From Sphingomonas vulcanisoli (GTDB lineage: Bacteria; Pseudomonadota; Alphaproteobacteria; Sphingomonadales; Sphingomonadaceae), in NCBI RefSeq assembly GCF_011761305.1, contig NZ_JAAOZC010000003.1, forward strand, positions 124,001 to 188,000: DNA of 64,000 nt, in the 5' to 3' direction. Below the pieces are notes generated by a model. That model had not been told where the DNA came from and made no database searches. It saw only the letters and a list, made by a program, of their open reading frames with translations. This document shows, piece after piece, positions 46,535 through 55,293 of the stretch (positions are counted from its first letter, which is position 1; each line of letters starts with the position of its first letter). Both the position numbers and the translations under genes were made by a program.

Positions 46535-47944
46535 GTGAAGGGCGTCGGCACCGAAATCGGCACGATCCACTTCATCGGCATCGGTGGCATCGGCATGTCC
46601 GGCATCGCCGAGGTGATGCACAATCTCGGCTACAAGGTGCAGGGATCGGACGTCGCCGAGGGCTATGTGATCGAGGGGCTGCGGAAGCGCGGCATTCCGG
46701 TGGCGATCGGGCATAAGGCGGAGAACCTCGGCGATGCGGCGGTGGTGGTCACCTCCACCGCGATCAAGCGCGGCAATCCCGAAGTGGAGCTGGCACTCGA
46801 GACGCGCGTGCCCGTAGTGCGCCGCGCGGAGATGCTGGCCGAGCTGATGCGGCTGAAATCGACCGTCGCGGTGGCGGGGACGCATGGCAAGACGACGACG
46901 ACATCGATGGTGGCGGCGCTGCTCGATGCGGGCGGGGTCGATCCGACCGTGATCAACGGCGGCATCATCAACAGCTACGGCTCGAACGCCCGCCTCGGCG
47001 CGAGCGACTGGATGGTGGTCGAAGCCGACGAGAGCGATGGCAGCTTCCTGCGGCTCGATGGCACGGTGGCGGTGGTCACCAACATCGATCCCGAGCATCT
47101 CGATCATTATGGTTCGTTCGATGCCGTGAAGGCGGCGTTCGTCGAGTTCGTCGAGAATGTGCCCTTCTACGGCGCGGCCTTAATGTGCCTCGATCATCCC
47201 GAGGTGCAGGCGATCCTGCCCAAGATCCGCGATCGGCGCGTCGTCACCTATGGCTTTTCGGCACAGGCCGATGTGCGCGGCGTCAACGTGACGCCGATCC
47301 CGGGCGGCAACCGCTTCGAATGTCTGATCCGGGAGCGCAGCGGCGCGGTACGGTCGATCGAGGGGATCGAGCTGCCGATGCCGGGGCGGCACAATGTCCA
47401 GAATGCGCTGGCGGCGATCGGTGTTGCGCTCGAGCTCAATGTGCCGGACGCAGTGATCAAGACGGGGTTCGCCAAGTTTGGCGGCGTCAAGCGGCGCTTC
47501 ACCAAGGTCGGTGAGGTGGATGGCGTGACGATCATCGATGATTACGGGCATCACCCGGTCGAGATCAAAGCGGTTCTGTCGGCGGCGCGCGAGGGCGCGA
47601 AGAATCGCGTGATCGCGGTCGTCCAGCCGCATCGCTTCACGCGGCTGCGCGATCTGCTGACCGAGTTCCAGACCGCGTTCAACGAGGCGGATGTCGTCTA
47701 TGTCGCGCCGGTCTATACGGCGGGCGAGGCGCCGATCGAGGGCGTCGATGCGGCGGCCCTGGTCGCGGGGCTCAAGATGCGCGGGCATCGCGCGGCCTGC
47801 GAGATTTCGGGGCCCGAGGAGCTGGCCAGGCTGCTCGCCGCCGAGGCGCAGCCGGAGGATATGGTCATTTGCCTGGGCGCGGGCGATATCACAAAATGGG
47901 CGGCGGGGCTGGCGGAAGCCATCGGCAAGGAGAAACGGGCATGA
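46535..47944 (+). CDS. murC: MurC, UDP-MurNAc:L-alanine ligase
   Basis: Adds L-Ala, the first stem-peptide residue. [20 protein letters not shown], the ATP loop [27 protein letters not shown] and [16 protein letters not shown] mark the family. Length is 469 aa. GTG 46535 start, whose Shine-Dalgarno is the end of repeat A5. The stop overlaps the next ATG by 4 nt. Confidence 0.98.
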   Translation: MKGVGTEIGTIHFIGIGGIGMSGIAEVMHNLGYKVQGSDVAEGYVIEGLRKRGIPVAIGHKAENLGDAAVVVTSTAIKRGNPEVELALETRVPVVRRAEMLAELMRLKSTVAVAGTHGKTTTTSMVAALLDAGGVDPTVINGGIINSYGSNARLGASDWMVVEADESDGSFLRLDGTVAVVTNIDPEHLDHYGSFDAVKAAFVEFVENVPFYGAALMCLDHPEVQAILPKIRDRRVVTYGFSAQADVRGVNVTPIPGGNRFECLIRERSGAVRSIEGIELPMPGRHNVQNALAAIGVALELNVPDAVIKTGFAKFGGVKRRFTKVGEVDGVTIIDDYGHHPVEIKAVLSAAREGAKNRVIAVVQPHRFTRLRDLLTEFQTAFNEADVVYVAPVYTAGEAPIEGVDAAALVAGLKMRGHRAACEISGPEELARLLAAEAQPEDMVICLGAGDITKWAAGLAEAIGKEKRA

Positions 47945-48135
47945 ACGATTTTTTCGCACCCTTCGTCGCGATGCAGAAGCAGCTGATCCAGGCGCACAAG
48001 CAGAACGTCGAGACGATGTTCAAGGCGATGCCCAAGGATAATTTCGGCGGCGCGAGCGAAGCGGCCAAGCAATTGGCGGATCAGCAGATCGAGGCGTGGG
48101 AGAAGTGGCTCGCGCTGTGGGGCCCGAAGGGGTGA
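47941..48135 (+). CDS. 64-aa helical protein coupled to murC, unknown
   Basis: ATG 47941 overlaps the murC stop (ATGA). The protein is predicted to be mostly amphipathic helix: [53 protein letters not shown]. It has no cysteine and no membrane segment. The pattern vaguely recalls phasin-like or phage-scaffold-like helices, but I cannot assign it. Placement between murC and murB with translational coupling suggests a job in wall synthesis or division; this is inference from context. Confidence 0.7.
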   Translation: MNDFFAPFVAMQKQLIQAHKQNVETMFKAMPKDNFGGASEAAKQLADQQIEAWEKWLALWGPKG

Positions 48136-48142
48136 GGGCCGC

Positions 48143-48243
48143 TAAGCCCCTCCTCTTCAGAGGAGGGGTTGGGGGTGGTGGCGAGCGAAGCGAGCTCCAT
48201 TCCCGACTCCCCCACCCCAACCCCTCCGCTAAAGGGGAGGGGC
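48143..48243. repeat. Family A-like repeat before murB
   Basis: AAGCCCCTCCTCTTCAGAGG and CCCCTCCGCTAAAGGGGAGG ends. The terminal GGGGAGGGG (48234-48242) is 9 nt from the murB ATG and appears to be its ribosome site. Confidence 0.8.
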
Positions 48244-48251
48244 TTTAAGTT

Positions 48252-49145
48252 ATGGCCACCCTCACCCTCCCCCGCGTCGCTGGCAAGCTCACGCCGAACG
48301 CGCCGCTGGCGCCGCTCGTCTGGTTCAAGGCGGGCGGGGCGGCGGAGTGGTTGTTCGAGCCCGCGGATGTCGAGGATCTGGTGGGGTTCCTGCGCGAGCT
48401 TGATCCCCGGGTGCCGGTGATGGGCCTCGGGTTGGGTTCTAACATGATCGTGCGCGATGGCGGGGTGCCGGGCGTGGTCGTGCGGCTGGGCAAGGCCTTC
48501 GCCAAGGTCTCGGCGGAGGGCCTGCGGCTGCGTTGCGGGGGAGGGGCGAGCGGTATTCTCGTATCCTCGACGGCGCGCGATGCCGGGATCGGCGGAGTGG
48601 AGTTTCTGCGCTCGATCCCGGGGACGGTCGGCGGCTTCGTGCGGATGAACGGCGGCGCTTATGGGCGCGAGGTGAAGGATGTGCTGATCGAGGCCGATGT
48701 CGTGTTGCGTTCGGGAGAGGCGCGGACTTTGTCGCGCGATGACTTGGGCTACAGCTATCGGCATAGCGCTTTGCCTGAGGGCGCGATCGTCGTTTCGGCG
48801 CTGTTCGAGGGGCGGGTGGCCGCGCCTGCCGCGGTGCAGGCCGAGATGGACCGCATCGCGGCGGAGCGCGAGGCTGCGCAGCCGCTGCGCTCCAAGACCG
48901 GAGGATCGACCTTCAAGAATCCGCCGGGGCACAAGGCTTGGGCGTTGGTCGACGAGGCTGGATGTCGCGGGCTGCGGCGGGGGGATGCGCAGGTCAGCGA
49001 GAAGCACACCAATTTCCTGCTCAACATCGGCGCGGCGACGAGTGCGGATATCGAGGCTTTGGGGGAAGAGGTAAGGGCGCGGGTGTTGGCGAAGAGCGGG
49101 GTGACGCTGGAATGGGAGATTCAGCGGGTGGGGGTGATGGCGTGA
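48252..49145 (+). CDS. murB: MurB, UDP-N-acetylenolpyruvoylglucosamine reductase
   Basis: FAD enzyme making UDP-MurNAc. LVWFKAGGAAEWLFEPAD, MGLGLGSNMIVRDGGVPGVV, GIPGTVGGF-like SIPGTVGGFVRMNGGAYGRE, YRHSALPEGAIV and GSTFKNPPGHKAW are family motifs (type I MurB, with the catalytic Ser in GGSTFKNP). Length is 297 aa. Translation start ATG 48252 follows a repeat-derived ribosome site. Confidence 0.97.
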   Translation: MATLTLPRVAGKLTPNAPLAPLVWFKAGGAAEWLFEPADVEDLVGFLRELDPRVPVMGLGLGSNMIVRDGGVPGVVVRLGKAFAKVSAEGLRLRCGGGASGILVSSTARDAGIGGVEFLRSIPGTVGGFVRMNGGAYGREVKDVLIEADVVLRSGEARTLSRDDLGYSYRHSALPEGAIVVSALFEGRVAAPAAVQAEMDRIAAEREAAQPLRSKTGGSTFKNPPGHKAWALVDEAGCRGLRRGDAQVSEKHTNFLLNIGAATSADIEALGEEVRARVLAKSGVTLEWEIQRVGVMA

Positions 49146-49159
49146 TGATCTTTCTTACC

Positions 49160-49247
49160 CGTCATGCCGGACTTGTTCCGGCATCCACTCATCCTCTCGC
49201 TCCGGAGCTTGTGGTGGGGTGGACCCCGGCACAAGGCCGGGGTGACG
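49160..49247. repeat. Palindromic repeat family C-like, copy C2 (murB/ddl)
   Basis: CGTCATGCCGGACTTGTTCC at the left and CCGGCACAAGGCCGGGGTGA at the right pair as imperfect arms, each with a small inner hairpin. Layout matches the element inside hpnI (CGTCAT... ...ATGACG). Confidence 0.8.
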
Positions 49248-49266
49248 AACGCCTCTTGGTGGCGTC

Positions 49267-50214
49267 GTGAGCCAACTCCACGTCGCGGTCCTCATGGGCG
49301 GTTGGTCGGCGGAGCGGGAGGTCAGTCTCGTCTCGGGCAATGGCGTTGCCGAGGCTTGCGAACGGCTGGGCCATCGCGTCACGCGCATCGATATGGGCCG
49401 CGACGTCGCCACGCGGCTTGCCGAAGCCAAGCCCGACGTCGTGTTCAACGCGCTGCACGGCACGCCGGGCGAGGATGGCACCGTGCAGGGCATGCTCGAT
49501 CTGATGGGGCTGGCCTATACGCACTCGGGCCTCGCCACTTCGGTGATCGCGATCGACAAGGTGCTGACCAAGCAGGCGCTCGTCCCCCACGGGATCCGCA
49601 TGCCCGCCGGGCGGATCGTGGCGAGCGAGAGCCTGTTCGCGGGCGATCCCTTGCCCCGGCCCTATGTGGTGAAGCCGGTCAATGAGGGCTCTTCGGTGGG
49701 CGTGGCGATCGTTACCGCCGAGGGCAATTATGGCGATCCGATCGGGCGCGATGTGCCCGGGCCATGGGGGGAGTTCGAGAGCCTGCTCGCCGAGCCCTAT
49801 ATTCGGGGGCGCGAGCTTACGACTTCGGTGATCGATACCGCCGATGGCCCCAAGGCGCTGGGCATCACCGAGCTGATCCCCAAGAATGGCTGGTATGATT
49901 ATGCCGCCAAATATACCGATGGCCTGACCACCCACGTCTGCCCGGCGGAGAACATTCCCGACGATGTCGTGGCTTCGATGCTGGCCATGTCTATCAAGGC
50001 GCATGAACTGCTCGGCTGCAAGGGCGTCTCGCGATCGGACTTCCGCTGGGATGACAGCGCGGGCGAGGCGGGCGTCTATCTGCTCGAGGTCAATACCCAG
50101 CCGGGCATGACCCCCTTGAGCCTTGTCCCCGAACAGGCGAAGCTTGTGGGCATGAGCTACGACGAGCTTGTTCAGGCGGTGATCGACGAAGCGCTTTCGA
50201 GGTTCGCGCGATGA
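49267..50214 (+). CDS. ddl: D-alanine:D-alanine ligase
   Basis: ATP-grasp ligase supplying D-Ala-D-Ala for MurF. VAVLMGGWSAEREVSLVSGN, ALHGTPGEDGTVQGML, VKPVNEGSSVGVAIV and the metal-binding YLLEVNTQPGMTPLSL are present. Length is 315 aa (DdlB type). GTG start 49267; the stop overlaps the ftsQ ATG. Confidence 0.97.
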   Translation: MSQLHVAVLMGGWSAEREVSLVSGNGVAEACERLGHRVTRIDMGRDVATRLAEAKPDVVFNALHGTPGEDGTVQGMLDLMGLAYTHSGLATSVIAIDKVLTKQALVPHGIRMPAGRIVASESLFAGDPLPRPYVVKPVNEGSSVGVAIVTAEGNYGDPIGRDVPGPWGEFESLLAEPYIRGRELTTSVIDTADGPKALGITELIPKNGWYDYAAKYTDGLTTHVCPAENIPDDVVASMLAMSIKAHELLGCKGVSRSDFRWDDSAGEAGVYLLEVNTQPGMTPLSLVPEQAKLVGMSYDELVQAVIDEALSRFAR

Positions 50215-51197
50215 GCGCCAAGCCCGTGCCGCGCCGCCGTGCCGAGCCCACTGCGGCGCGCAAGCCCGCGCGGCGGCGCCCGCCCGCGCGCACCAAGCGG
50301 CCTTCGATGGGCGCGCAGATCGGCGCGGGGATCGGAAAGGCCTTCGCCGCGATCCCGGTCGCGCCCGAGACCTGGGCGAGCCTCAAGAACTGGTCGCTCG
50401 GCCTGCTGCTCGTCGCCGGGATCGGCGCAGGGGTGACGGCGATGGGCGTGCCGCAGATGGTGGGCATGGCGGCGGCGCACGGCATCGGCGCGATGGGCTT
50501 TCAGGTGCGCAACATCCAGCCGACGGGCCTCGTCCATGTCGATCGCGATGCCGTCTACCGCATCGCGCAGGAGGCGAGCGGGGAGGATATGCCGCTGGTC
50601 GATCTGGCGGCGATCCGGCAGAATCTGCTCGGCCTGCCCTGGGTGGCGGATGCGCGGGTGTCGCGGCGGCTGCCCGATACACTGGCGATCGATATCGTCG
50701 AGCGCAAGCCCGCGGGGATCTGGCAATATCAGCAGCGGCTGCAGCTGATCGACGATCATGGTGCGCCGATCGCGCAGGTCGATCCCGCTTCGATGACCGC
50801 GCAGCTGCCGCTGGTGATCGGGCCCGATGCCAACACCCACGCCGCCGATTTCCAGGCGTTGATCGCGACGCAACCCGCGCTCAAGCCGTTGGTCGATGCC
50901 GCGACCTGGGTCGGCGGGCGGCGCTGGGATCTGCATTTCAGTTCGGGGGAGATCCTGTCGCTGCCGGAAGGCGCCGCCGAGGCGAAGAGCGCGCTGGCCT
51001 TCTTCACCAAGCGCGATGCCGAGGCGCGGCTGCTGGGGCGTGGCATCGTGCGGTTCGATATGCGTGATCCGAGCCGCATCGTCGTCAAGATGAGCGATGA
51101 GCCGGGCTACAGGATCGAGGATCCAGCGCCGCCGCCGGTCGCGCCGGATGCGAGCGCGCCCGCTGCGGTGGCGCCTGCCGATAAGTCGGTGACGTGA
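50211..51197 (+). CDS. ftsQ: FtsQ, division protein
   Basis: Bitopic membrane protein of the FtsQLB complex. A long basic, proline-rich cytoplasmic tail (about 60 residues, RRRPPARTKRPSMG) precedes the helix LGLLLVAGIGAGVTAMGV; then comes the POTRA domain (VRNIQPTGLVHVDRDAVYRIA, LPWVADARVSRRLPDTLAIDIVERKP) and the FtsQ-type domain. The C-terminus is Ala/Pro-rich. Length is 328 aa. It overlaps ddl by 4 nt. Confidence 0.96.
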   Translation: MSAKPVPRRRAEPTAARKPARRRPPARTKRPSMGAQIGAGIGKAFAAIPVAPETWASLKNWSLGLLLVAGIGAGVTAMGVPQMVGMAAAHGIGAMGFQVRNIQPTGLVHVDRDAVYRIAQEASGEDMPLVDLAAIRQNLLGLPWVADARVSRRLPDTLAIDIVERKPAGIWQYQQRLQLIDDHGAPIAQVDPASMTAQLPLVIGPDANTHAADFQALIATQPALKPLVDAATWVGGRRWDLHFSSGEILSLPEGAAEAKSALAFFTKRDAEARLLGRGIVRFDMRDPSRIVVKMSDEPGYRIEDPAPPPVAPDASAPAAVAPADKSVT

Positions 51198-51211
51198 TGG
51201 CAGCCCCAACT

Positions 51212-51292
51212 CCGTTCGTCCCGAGCGAAGTCGAGGGACGTGCCGCTTGGCGTAAGGTCGAACGTGTCTCGACTTCGCTCGACACAAACGGG
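51212..51292. repeat. Palindromic repeat family B, copy B3 (ftsQ/ftsA)
   Basis: CCGTTCGTCCCGAGCGAAG and CTCGACTTCGCTCGACAC arms, loop TGCCGCTTGGCGTAAGG. It fills the only gap in the ftsQ-ftsA junction. Confidence 0.9.
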
Positions 51293-51315
51293 TTTCCTTT
51301 GGGCGGCGTTCGCTG

Positions 51316-52569
51316 ATGGCCCCCGTCCGCGAAGGGCTGATCACCGCGCTCGATATTGGCTCGTCCAAGGTCGCCGCCTTGATCGCGCAGCCGACCGAGG
51401 ATGGTTTGCTCGTGCTCGGCACCGGGCAGCGCGAGAGCCGGGGGGTGCGGCGCGGGTTCATCGCCGATATGTCCGCCACCGAGGGCGCGGTGCGCGAGGC
51501 GGTGGAGCAGGCCGAGCGGATTGCACGCACCAATATCGATGAAGTGTGGCTGACCTTTTCGGCGGGCGGTCTGGTCAGCGAGGTCGCCTCGGTGGAGGTG
51601 GAGCTGGCGGGCGAGCGGATCAGCGAGCGGCATATCGCCGAGCTGCTGGATGCCGGGCGCCGCTCGATCGATCCCGATGGGCGCACCGTGCTCCACGCGC
51701 AGCCCGCGCTCTACACGATCGATGGATTGAAGGGCGTGCAGAACCCGTTGGGGCTGTATGCCGAGCGGCTGGGGGTCGATATCCATGTCGTCGTTGCCGA
51801 GCCTTCGCCGATCCGCAATCTCGATCATTGCGTGCGATCGGCGCATCTGGCGGTGCAGCAGATCGTCGCCTCGCCGGTGGCGACGGCGATGTCCTGCCTG
51901 AGCCAGGAGGAGCGCGAGCTGGGGGTGGCGCTGGTCGAGCTGGGCGCCGAGGTGACCAACGTCTCGCTGATCGCGGGCGGGCTGCTCGTCGGGCTGGCGA
52001 GCCTGCCGGTGGGGGCGGCGGACATCACCGATGATATCGCCTCGGCGATCGGCACGCGCCGCGCGCAGGCCGAGCGGATGAAATGCTTCCACGGCTCGGC
52101 GCAGACCAGCCCCCGCGACAATCATGACATGATCGAGGTGGCGCCGCTCTCGGGCGAGGGCGATGCGACCAGCGAACCGGCGCGGATCACGCGCGCGCAG
52201 CTGATCGCGGTGATCCGGCAGCGGCTGGAGCAGATTTTCGGTTCGATCGATCAGGCGCTCAAGGAGCTAGGCTTCGTTGGGCCGATCGGACGGCAGGTGG
52301 TGCTGACCGGGGGCGGTGCGGAGCTGAAGGGGATCGCCGATTATGCGCAGAGCGTGCTGGGCCGAGCGGTGCGGATCGGGCGGCCGCGCGGGCTGATCGG
52401 CCTGCCCGAGGCGCATTCCGGCCCGGCCTTCGCGACTTTGGCGGGGCTGGTGCAGTTCGCCGCCTCCAACCCGATCGACCTGCGGCCGCCGACGGTGCCG
52501 AACGCCATTCGGCTGTCTCCGCGCAACTTCATCCAGCGGATGATCGCGGCGGCGAAGAGCGGATATTAA
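51316..52569 (+). CDS. ftsA: FtsA, actin-like membrane anchor of FtsZ
   Basis: ATP-binding actin homologue that tethers FtsZ to the membrane. ITALDIGSSKVAALIA is the first phosphate loop; GRRSIDPDGRTVLHAQPALY, VELGAEVTNVSLI and VVLTGGGAELKGI follow. The C-terminal SPRNFIQRMIAAAKSGY is an amphipathic membrane-targeting helix. Length is 417 aa. Confidence 0.97.
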   Translation: MAPVREGLITALDIGSSKVAALIAQPTEDGLLVLGTGQRESRGVRRGFIADMSATEGAVREAVEQAERIARTNIDEVWLTFSAGGLVSEVASVEVELAGERISERHIAELLDAGRRSIDPDGRTVLHAQPALYTIDGLKGVQNPLGLYAERLGVDIHVVVAEPSPIRNLDHCVRSAHLAVQQIVASPVATAMSCLSQEERELGVALVELGAEVTNVSLIAGGLLVGLASLPVGAADITDDIASAIGTRRAQAERMKCFHGSAQTSPRDNHDMIEVAPLSGEGDATSEPARITRAQLIAVIRQRLEQIFGSIDQALKELGFVGPIGRQVVLTGGGAELKGIADYAQSVLGRAVRIGRPRGLIGLPEAHSGPAFATLAGLVQFAASNPIDLRPPTVPNAIRLSPRNFIQRMIAAAKSGY

Positions 52570-52588
52570 CCCATACGGCACTTTTTGC

Positions 52589-52617
52589 TTGACATTGGAC
52601 TCGATTTGTTCTATTCG
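52589..52617 (+). promoter_or_regulatory. Possible promoter in the ftsA-ftsZ gap
   Basis: TTGACA (52589-52594), 17-nt spacer, TATTCG (52612-52617). A second copy of similar words, TTTGACATCG...TTTATTCGGACT, follows at about 52640-52665. The -35 is consensus, but both -10 elements are weak. Confidence 0.4.
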
Positions 52618-52697
52618 AACTCCCGAGGGGAAGGCTGTTTGACATCGTTTATTCGGACTTGGGTCGGCGCATAAGCGGCAGGCTAGCCTTCCCTCGG

Positions 52698-52776
52698 CCC
52701 GTTCGTCCCGAGCGAAGTCGAGGGAGGTGCCGCAGGCGGGACGTCGAACGTGTCTCGACTTCGCTCGACACGAACG
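52698..52776. repeat. Palindromic repeat family B, copy B4 (ftsA/ftsZ)
   Basis: CCCGTTCGTCCCGAGCGAAG and CTCGACTTCGCTCGACACG arms. It lies between the possible upstream promoter and the DnaA-box cluster of ftsZ. Confidence 0.9.
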
Positions 52777-52858
52777 AAGGTAGTGGCGGACCGCAGGGGG
52801 AAATGGAGTGTGGTAGCGTGACGATCGCAGGGAATAGGCAAATCGACACGCGCAAAAC

Positions 52859-52905
52859 TTATCCACAGGCTCCTGTGGGGAAATGTGCAAATTCCCTGTG
52901 GAAAA
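52859..52905. promoter_or_regulatory. DnaA-box cluster upstream of ftsZ
   Basis: TTATCCACA (52859-52867, plus strand, perfect), TTCCCCACA on the minus strand at about 52874-52882, and TTTTCCACA on the minus strand at 52897-52905. All three are within 47 nt and about 110 nt before the ftsZ ATG. In Caulobacter DnaA activates ftsZ transcription, so a similar link is likely. The whole ftsA-ftsZ gap (52570-53013) is non-coding. Confidence 0.65.
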
Positions 52906-53013
52906 CTTTTGCCAAATCGCACGATTTCGCTCGCCCCGGCGAATCGCGTCTGCCATCTTGGGGTATTAGTGATTTGGGCGCGTCGTGCGTCGGGCATCCT
53001 TAAGGGGTTTTCC

Positions 53014-54477
53014 ATGACGATCCAGTTTCTCCGGCCGGAAATCGACGAACTCAAGCCGCGAATCAGCGTGATCGGTGTCGGCGGCGCGGGCGGCAACGCG
53101 GTCGCCAACATGATGGGCGCCGAAGTGCAGGGCGTCGATTTCATCGTCGCCAACACTGATGCGCAGGCGCTCAATGCCTCGCCCGCCGAGCAGCGCATCC
53201 AGCTCGGCCTCAAGATCACGCAAGGGCTGGGCGCGGGCAGCCGTCCTGAGATCGGCCGCGCGGCGGCGGAAGAGACGCTGGAGCAGGTCGAACGCGCGCT
53301 TGAGGGCAGCCACATGTGCTTCATCGCGGCGGGCATGGGCGGCGGCACGGGCACGGGCGCCGCGCCGGTGATCGCCAAGGCGGCGCGCGAGCGCGGCATC
53401 CTGACGGTGGGCGTCGTCACCAAGCCGTTCAGCTTCGAGGGCAACCGCCGCATGAAGTCCGCCGACGCGGGCATCGCCGAGCTGCAGAAGCATGTCGATA
53501 CTTTGATCGTCATCCCCAACCAGAATCTGTTCCTGATCGCCAATCCGAACACGACCTTCAAGGAAGCGTTCGAAATGGCCGACGAGGTGCTGCAGCAGGG
53601 CGTGCGCGGGATCACCGATCTGATGGTGATGCCGGGCCTGATCAACCTCGATTTCGCTGACGTCCGTTCGGTGATGAGCGAGATGGGCAAGGCGATGATG
53701 GGCACGGGCGAAGCATCGGGCGACAATCGCGCGATCGAGGCGGCGGAGAAGGCGATCGCCAATCCTTTGCTCGACGGCGTTTCGATGAGGGGCGCCAAGG
53801 GCGTGATCGTCTCGATCACCGGCGGCGAGGATATGCGCCTGCTCGAAGTCGACGAAGCGGCCAACCACATCAAGGAACTGGTCGATCCCGATGCCAACAT
53901 CATCTGGGGTTCGGCGTTCAACAACGATCTCGAAGGCAAGATCCGCGTTTCCGTGGTGGCCACCGGGATCGAGGCCGATGCGATGACCGCGGCGCCGGCC
54001 GAGCCTTCGAAGCTGTTCAGCTTCCCGCCGCGCAGCCGCTCCGAAGTGCGTACGCCCGGCACGCCTTCGGGGGAGGCCAAGGCCGCAGCGCCCGAACCCG
54101 CGCCGATCGTGCTGACCCCGCCGACCGCCGAAGCCTCCGCCGCCGATAGCGACGAGGAGCTGGAGCTGGGCGAGGATCTGATCGCGCCGGACGCGAGCGC
54201 CGAGCCGACAGCCGAAGCAGAGACTGCGCCCAAGGTCGTCGCCCCGCGCCGCTGGCTGATGAGCGAGCCCGACGCCGAGGATCAGCCGACCGCGACGATC
54301 AGCTCCATCACCCCCACCCCGGCGCCTGTCCCCCAGGCTCGCGAAGGCGCGACCCTGTTCGAGCGCATGTCCAGCATCGCGCGCGGATCGAGCAAGGTGC
54401 AGGCCGAGGAAGAGGATGAGGCGAGCCAGCATCCGCTGGATATCCCGCGCTTCCTCAATCGGCAGAATAATCAGTAA
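53014..54477 (+). CDS. ftsZ: FtsZ, tubulin-like division GTPase
   Basis: Forms the Z-ring. [15 protein letters not shown] opens the GTP-binding domain, the tubulin signature GGGTGTG is at residues 109-115, and [11 protein letters not shown] with its synergy-loop aspartates lies near residue 210. A variable Ala/Pro/Glu-rich linker (about residues 330-470) leads to the conserved C-terminal peptide [10 protein letters not shown]. Length is 487 aa. ATG 53014 is preceded by AAGGGG; upstream in-frame sequence to 52885 is non-family. Confidence 0.98.
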   Translation: MTIQFLRPEIDELKPRISVIGVGGAGGNAVANMMGAEVQGVDFIVANTDAQALNASPAEQRIQLGLKITQGLGAGSRPEIGRAAAEETLEQVERALEGSHMCFIAAGMGGGTGTGAAPVIAKAARERGILTVGVVTKPFSFEGNRRMKSADAGIAELQKHVDTLIVIPNQNLFLIANPNTTFKEAFEMADEVLQQGVRGITDLMVMPGLINLDFADVRSVMSEMGKAMMGTGEASGDNRAIEAAEKAIANPLLDGVSMRGAKGVIVSITGGEDMRLLEVDEAANHIKELVDPDANIIWGSAFNNDLEGKIRVSVVATGIEADAMTAAPAEPSKLFSFPPRSRSEVRTPGTPSGEAKAAAPEPAPIVLTPPTAEASAADSDEELELGEDLIAPDASAEPTAEAETAPKVVAPRRWLMSEPDAEDQPTATISSITPTPAPVPQAREGATLFERMSSIARGSSKVQAEEEDEASQHPLDIPRFLNRQNNQ

Positions 54478-54496
54478 GTTAGGGCCATCGGATGAG

Positions 54497-54531
54497 CAAA
54501 AGGCCCCGGGGGTAACGCTCCGGCCTTTTTC
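54497..54531 (+). terminator. Rho-independent terminator after ftsZ
   Basis: AAAAGGCCCCGGGGG...CTCCGGCCTTTTTC: an AAAAGGCC/GGCCTTTT stem with inner GC pairs followed by a T run, 20 nt after the ftsZ stop. It ends the dcw transcript. Confidence 0.85.
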
Positions 54532-54600
54532 GTTGGGGACGGCAAGCCTTGACGCGCGCGGGCTGGCGCACGACCGTGCCATCGTCACAGGAGAGACAGG

Positions 54601-54882
54601 ATGGTCGAAGCACGATGGAATGGCGCACTGATCGCCAGCAGCGACGATACGATCGTCATCGAGGGTAATCATTATTTTCCAGCGGATGCGGTCGATCCCG
54701 CGCTGCTCCGGCCGAGCGATACGACGAGCTTCTGCCCGTGGAAGGGCACAGCGCATTATTACAGCCTGCACATCGACGGCGCCGACAACCGCGATGCCGC
54801 CTGGTATTATCCCGACCCCAAACCCAAAGCTGAGGCGATCCGCGGGCGTGTGGCCTTTTGGAAGGGTGTTAAGGTTGGGTAA
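54601..54882 (+). CDS. DUF427 domain protein
   Basis: A 93-aa protein matching the small DUF427 family: VEARWNGALIASSDDTIVIEGN, YFPADAVDPALLRPSD, FCPWKGTAHYYSL with the conserved CPWKG motif, and AAWYYPDPKPKAEAIRGRVAFW. The function is unknown; some members are linked to nucleotidyltransferase domains. ATG 54601 has AGGAGAGACAGG just upstream. It replaces lpxC, which often follows ftsZ in other proteobacteria. Confidence 0.9.
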   Translation: MVEARWNGALIASSDDTIVIEGNHYFPADAVDPALLRPSDTTSFCPWKGTAHYYSLHIDGADNRDAAWYYPDPKPKAEAIRGRVAFWKGVKVG

Positions 54883-54982
54883 GGGGTGAAATCGACGAAC
54901 CGGTTCCCCATGCGGTCAGTCCCGGCCTTTCTGTAAACGCCGTTGATCGGTGGCATGATCCTTTGCTCCCAACACCGTGCTC

Positions 54983-54992
54983 GTATATATAC
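54983..54992. promoter_or_regulatory. Palindrome in the toxin-antitoxin promoter
   Basis: GTATATATAC is a perfect 10-nt palindrome 27 nt before the antitoxin ATG, flanked by direct repeats CTCGTA at 54980 and 54993. Antitoxins of this type usually bind such sites to repress their own operon. Confidence 0.5.
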
Positions 54993-55018
54993 CTCGTAAG
55001 TATTTTGCAGAGGATGCC

Positions 55019-55291
55019 ATGCCGAAGGCCGCTGTTTTCACGATGAAACTGGAATCCGATTTGCGGGCCGAGTTCATGGCGGCGGCCGGAGCCAGCCACC
55101 GCCCCGCATCGCAGGTGGTACGCGAGTTGATGCGGGAGTTCGTCCAGCGGGAGCGAGACCGGCACGACCATGACGCTTTCCTGCATCATAAGGTCGAAGC
55201 GGCACGCGCTTCCGTCCATAAAGGTCAGGGCAGATCCAATGAGGCGGTCGAGGCCGATTTTGCCGCTCGCCGTGTCCGCCTCACTGACTAG
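55019..55291 (+). CDS. ParD/RelB-like antitoxin
   Basis: A 90-aa protein with a short ribbon-helix-helix type N-terminus (FTMKLESDLRAEFMAAAGASHRPASQVVRELMREFV), followed by a charged, likely flexible tail that would wrap the toxin (SNEAVEADFAARRVRL). Start ATG 55019 has AGAGG 5 nt upstream. The toxin starts 2 nt after its stop. Confidence 0.85.
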   Translation: MPKAAVFTMKLESDLRAEFMAAAGASHRPASQVVRELMREFVQRERDRHDHDAFLHHKVEAARASVHKGQGRSNEAVEADFAARRVRLTD

Positions 55292-55293
55292 GC

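Noticed and set aside
52612-52620. LexA-type SOS box in GTTCTATTCGAAC upstream of ftsZ
   Set aside because: Alphaproteobacterial LexA boxes are GTTC-N7-GTTC direct repeats; this is an inverted GTTC/GAAC with short spacing.
52966-54771. 601-residue open frame antisense to ftsZ
   Set aside because: Antisense shadow of a clear FtsZ gene; no ribosome site or known motif.
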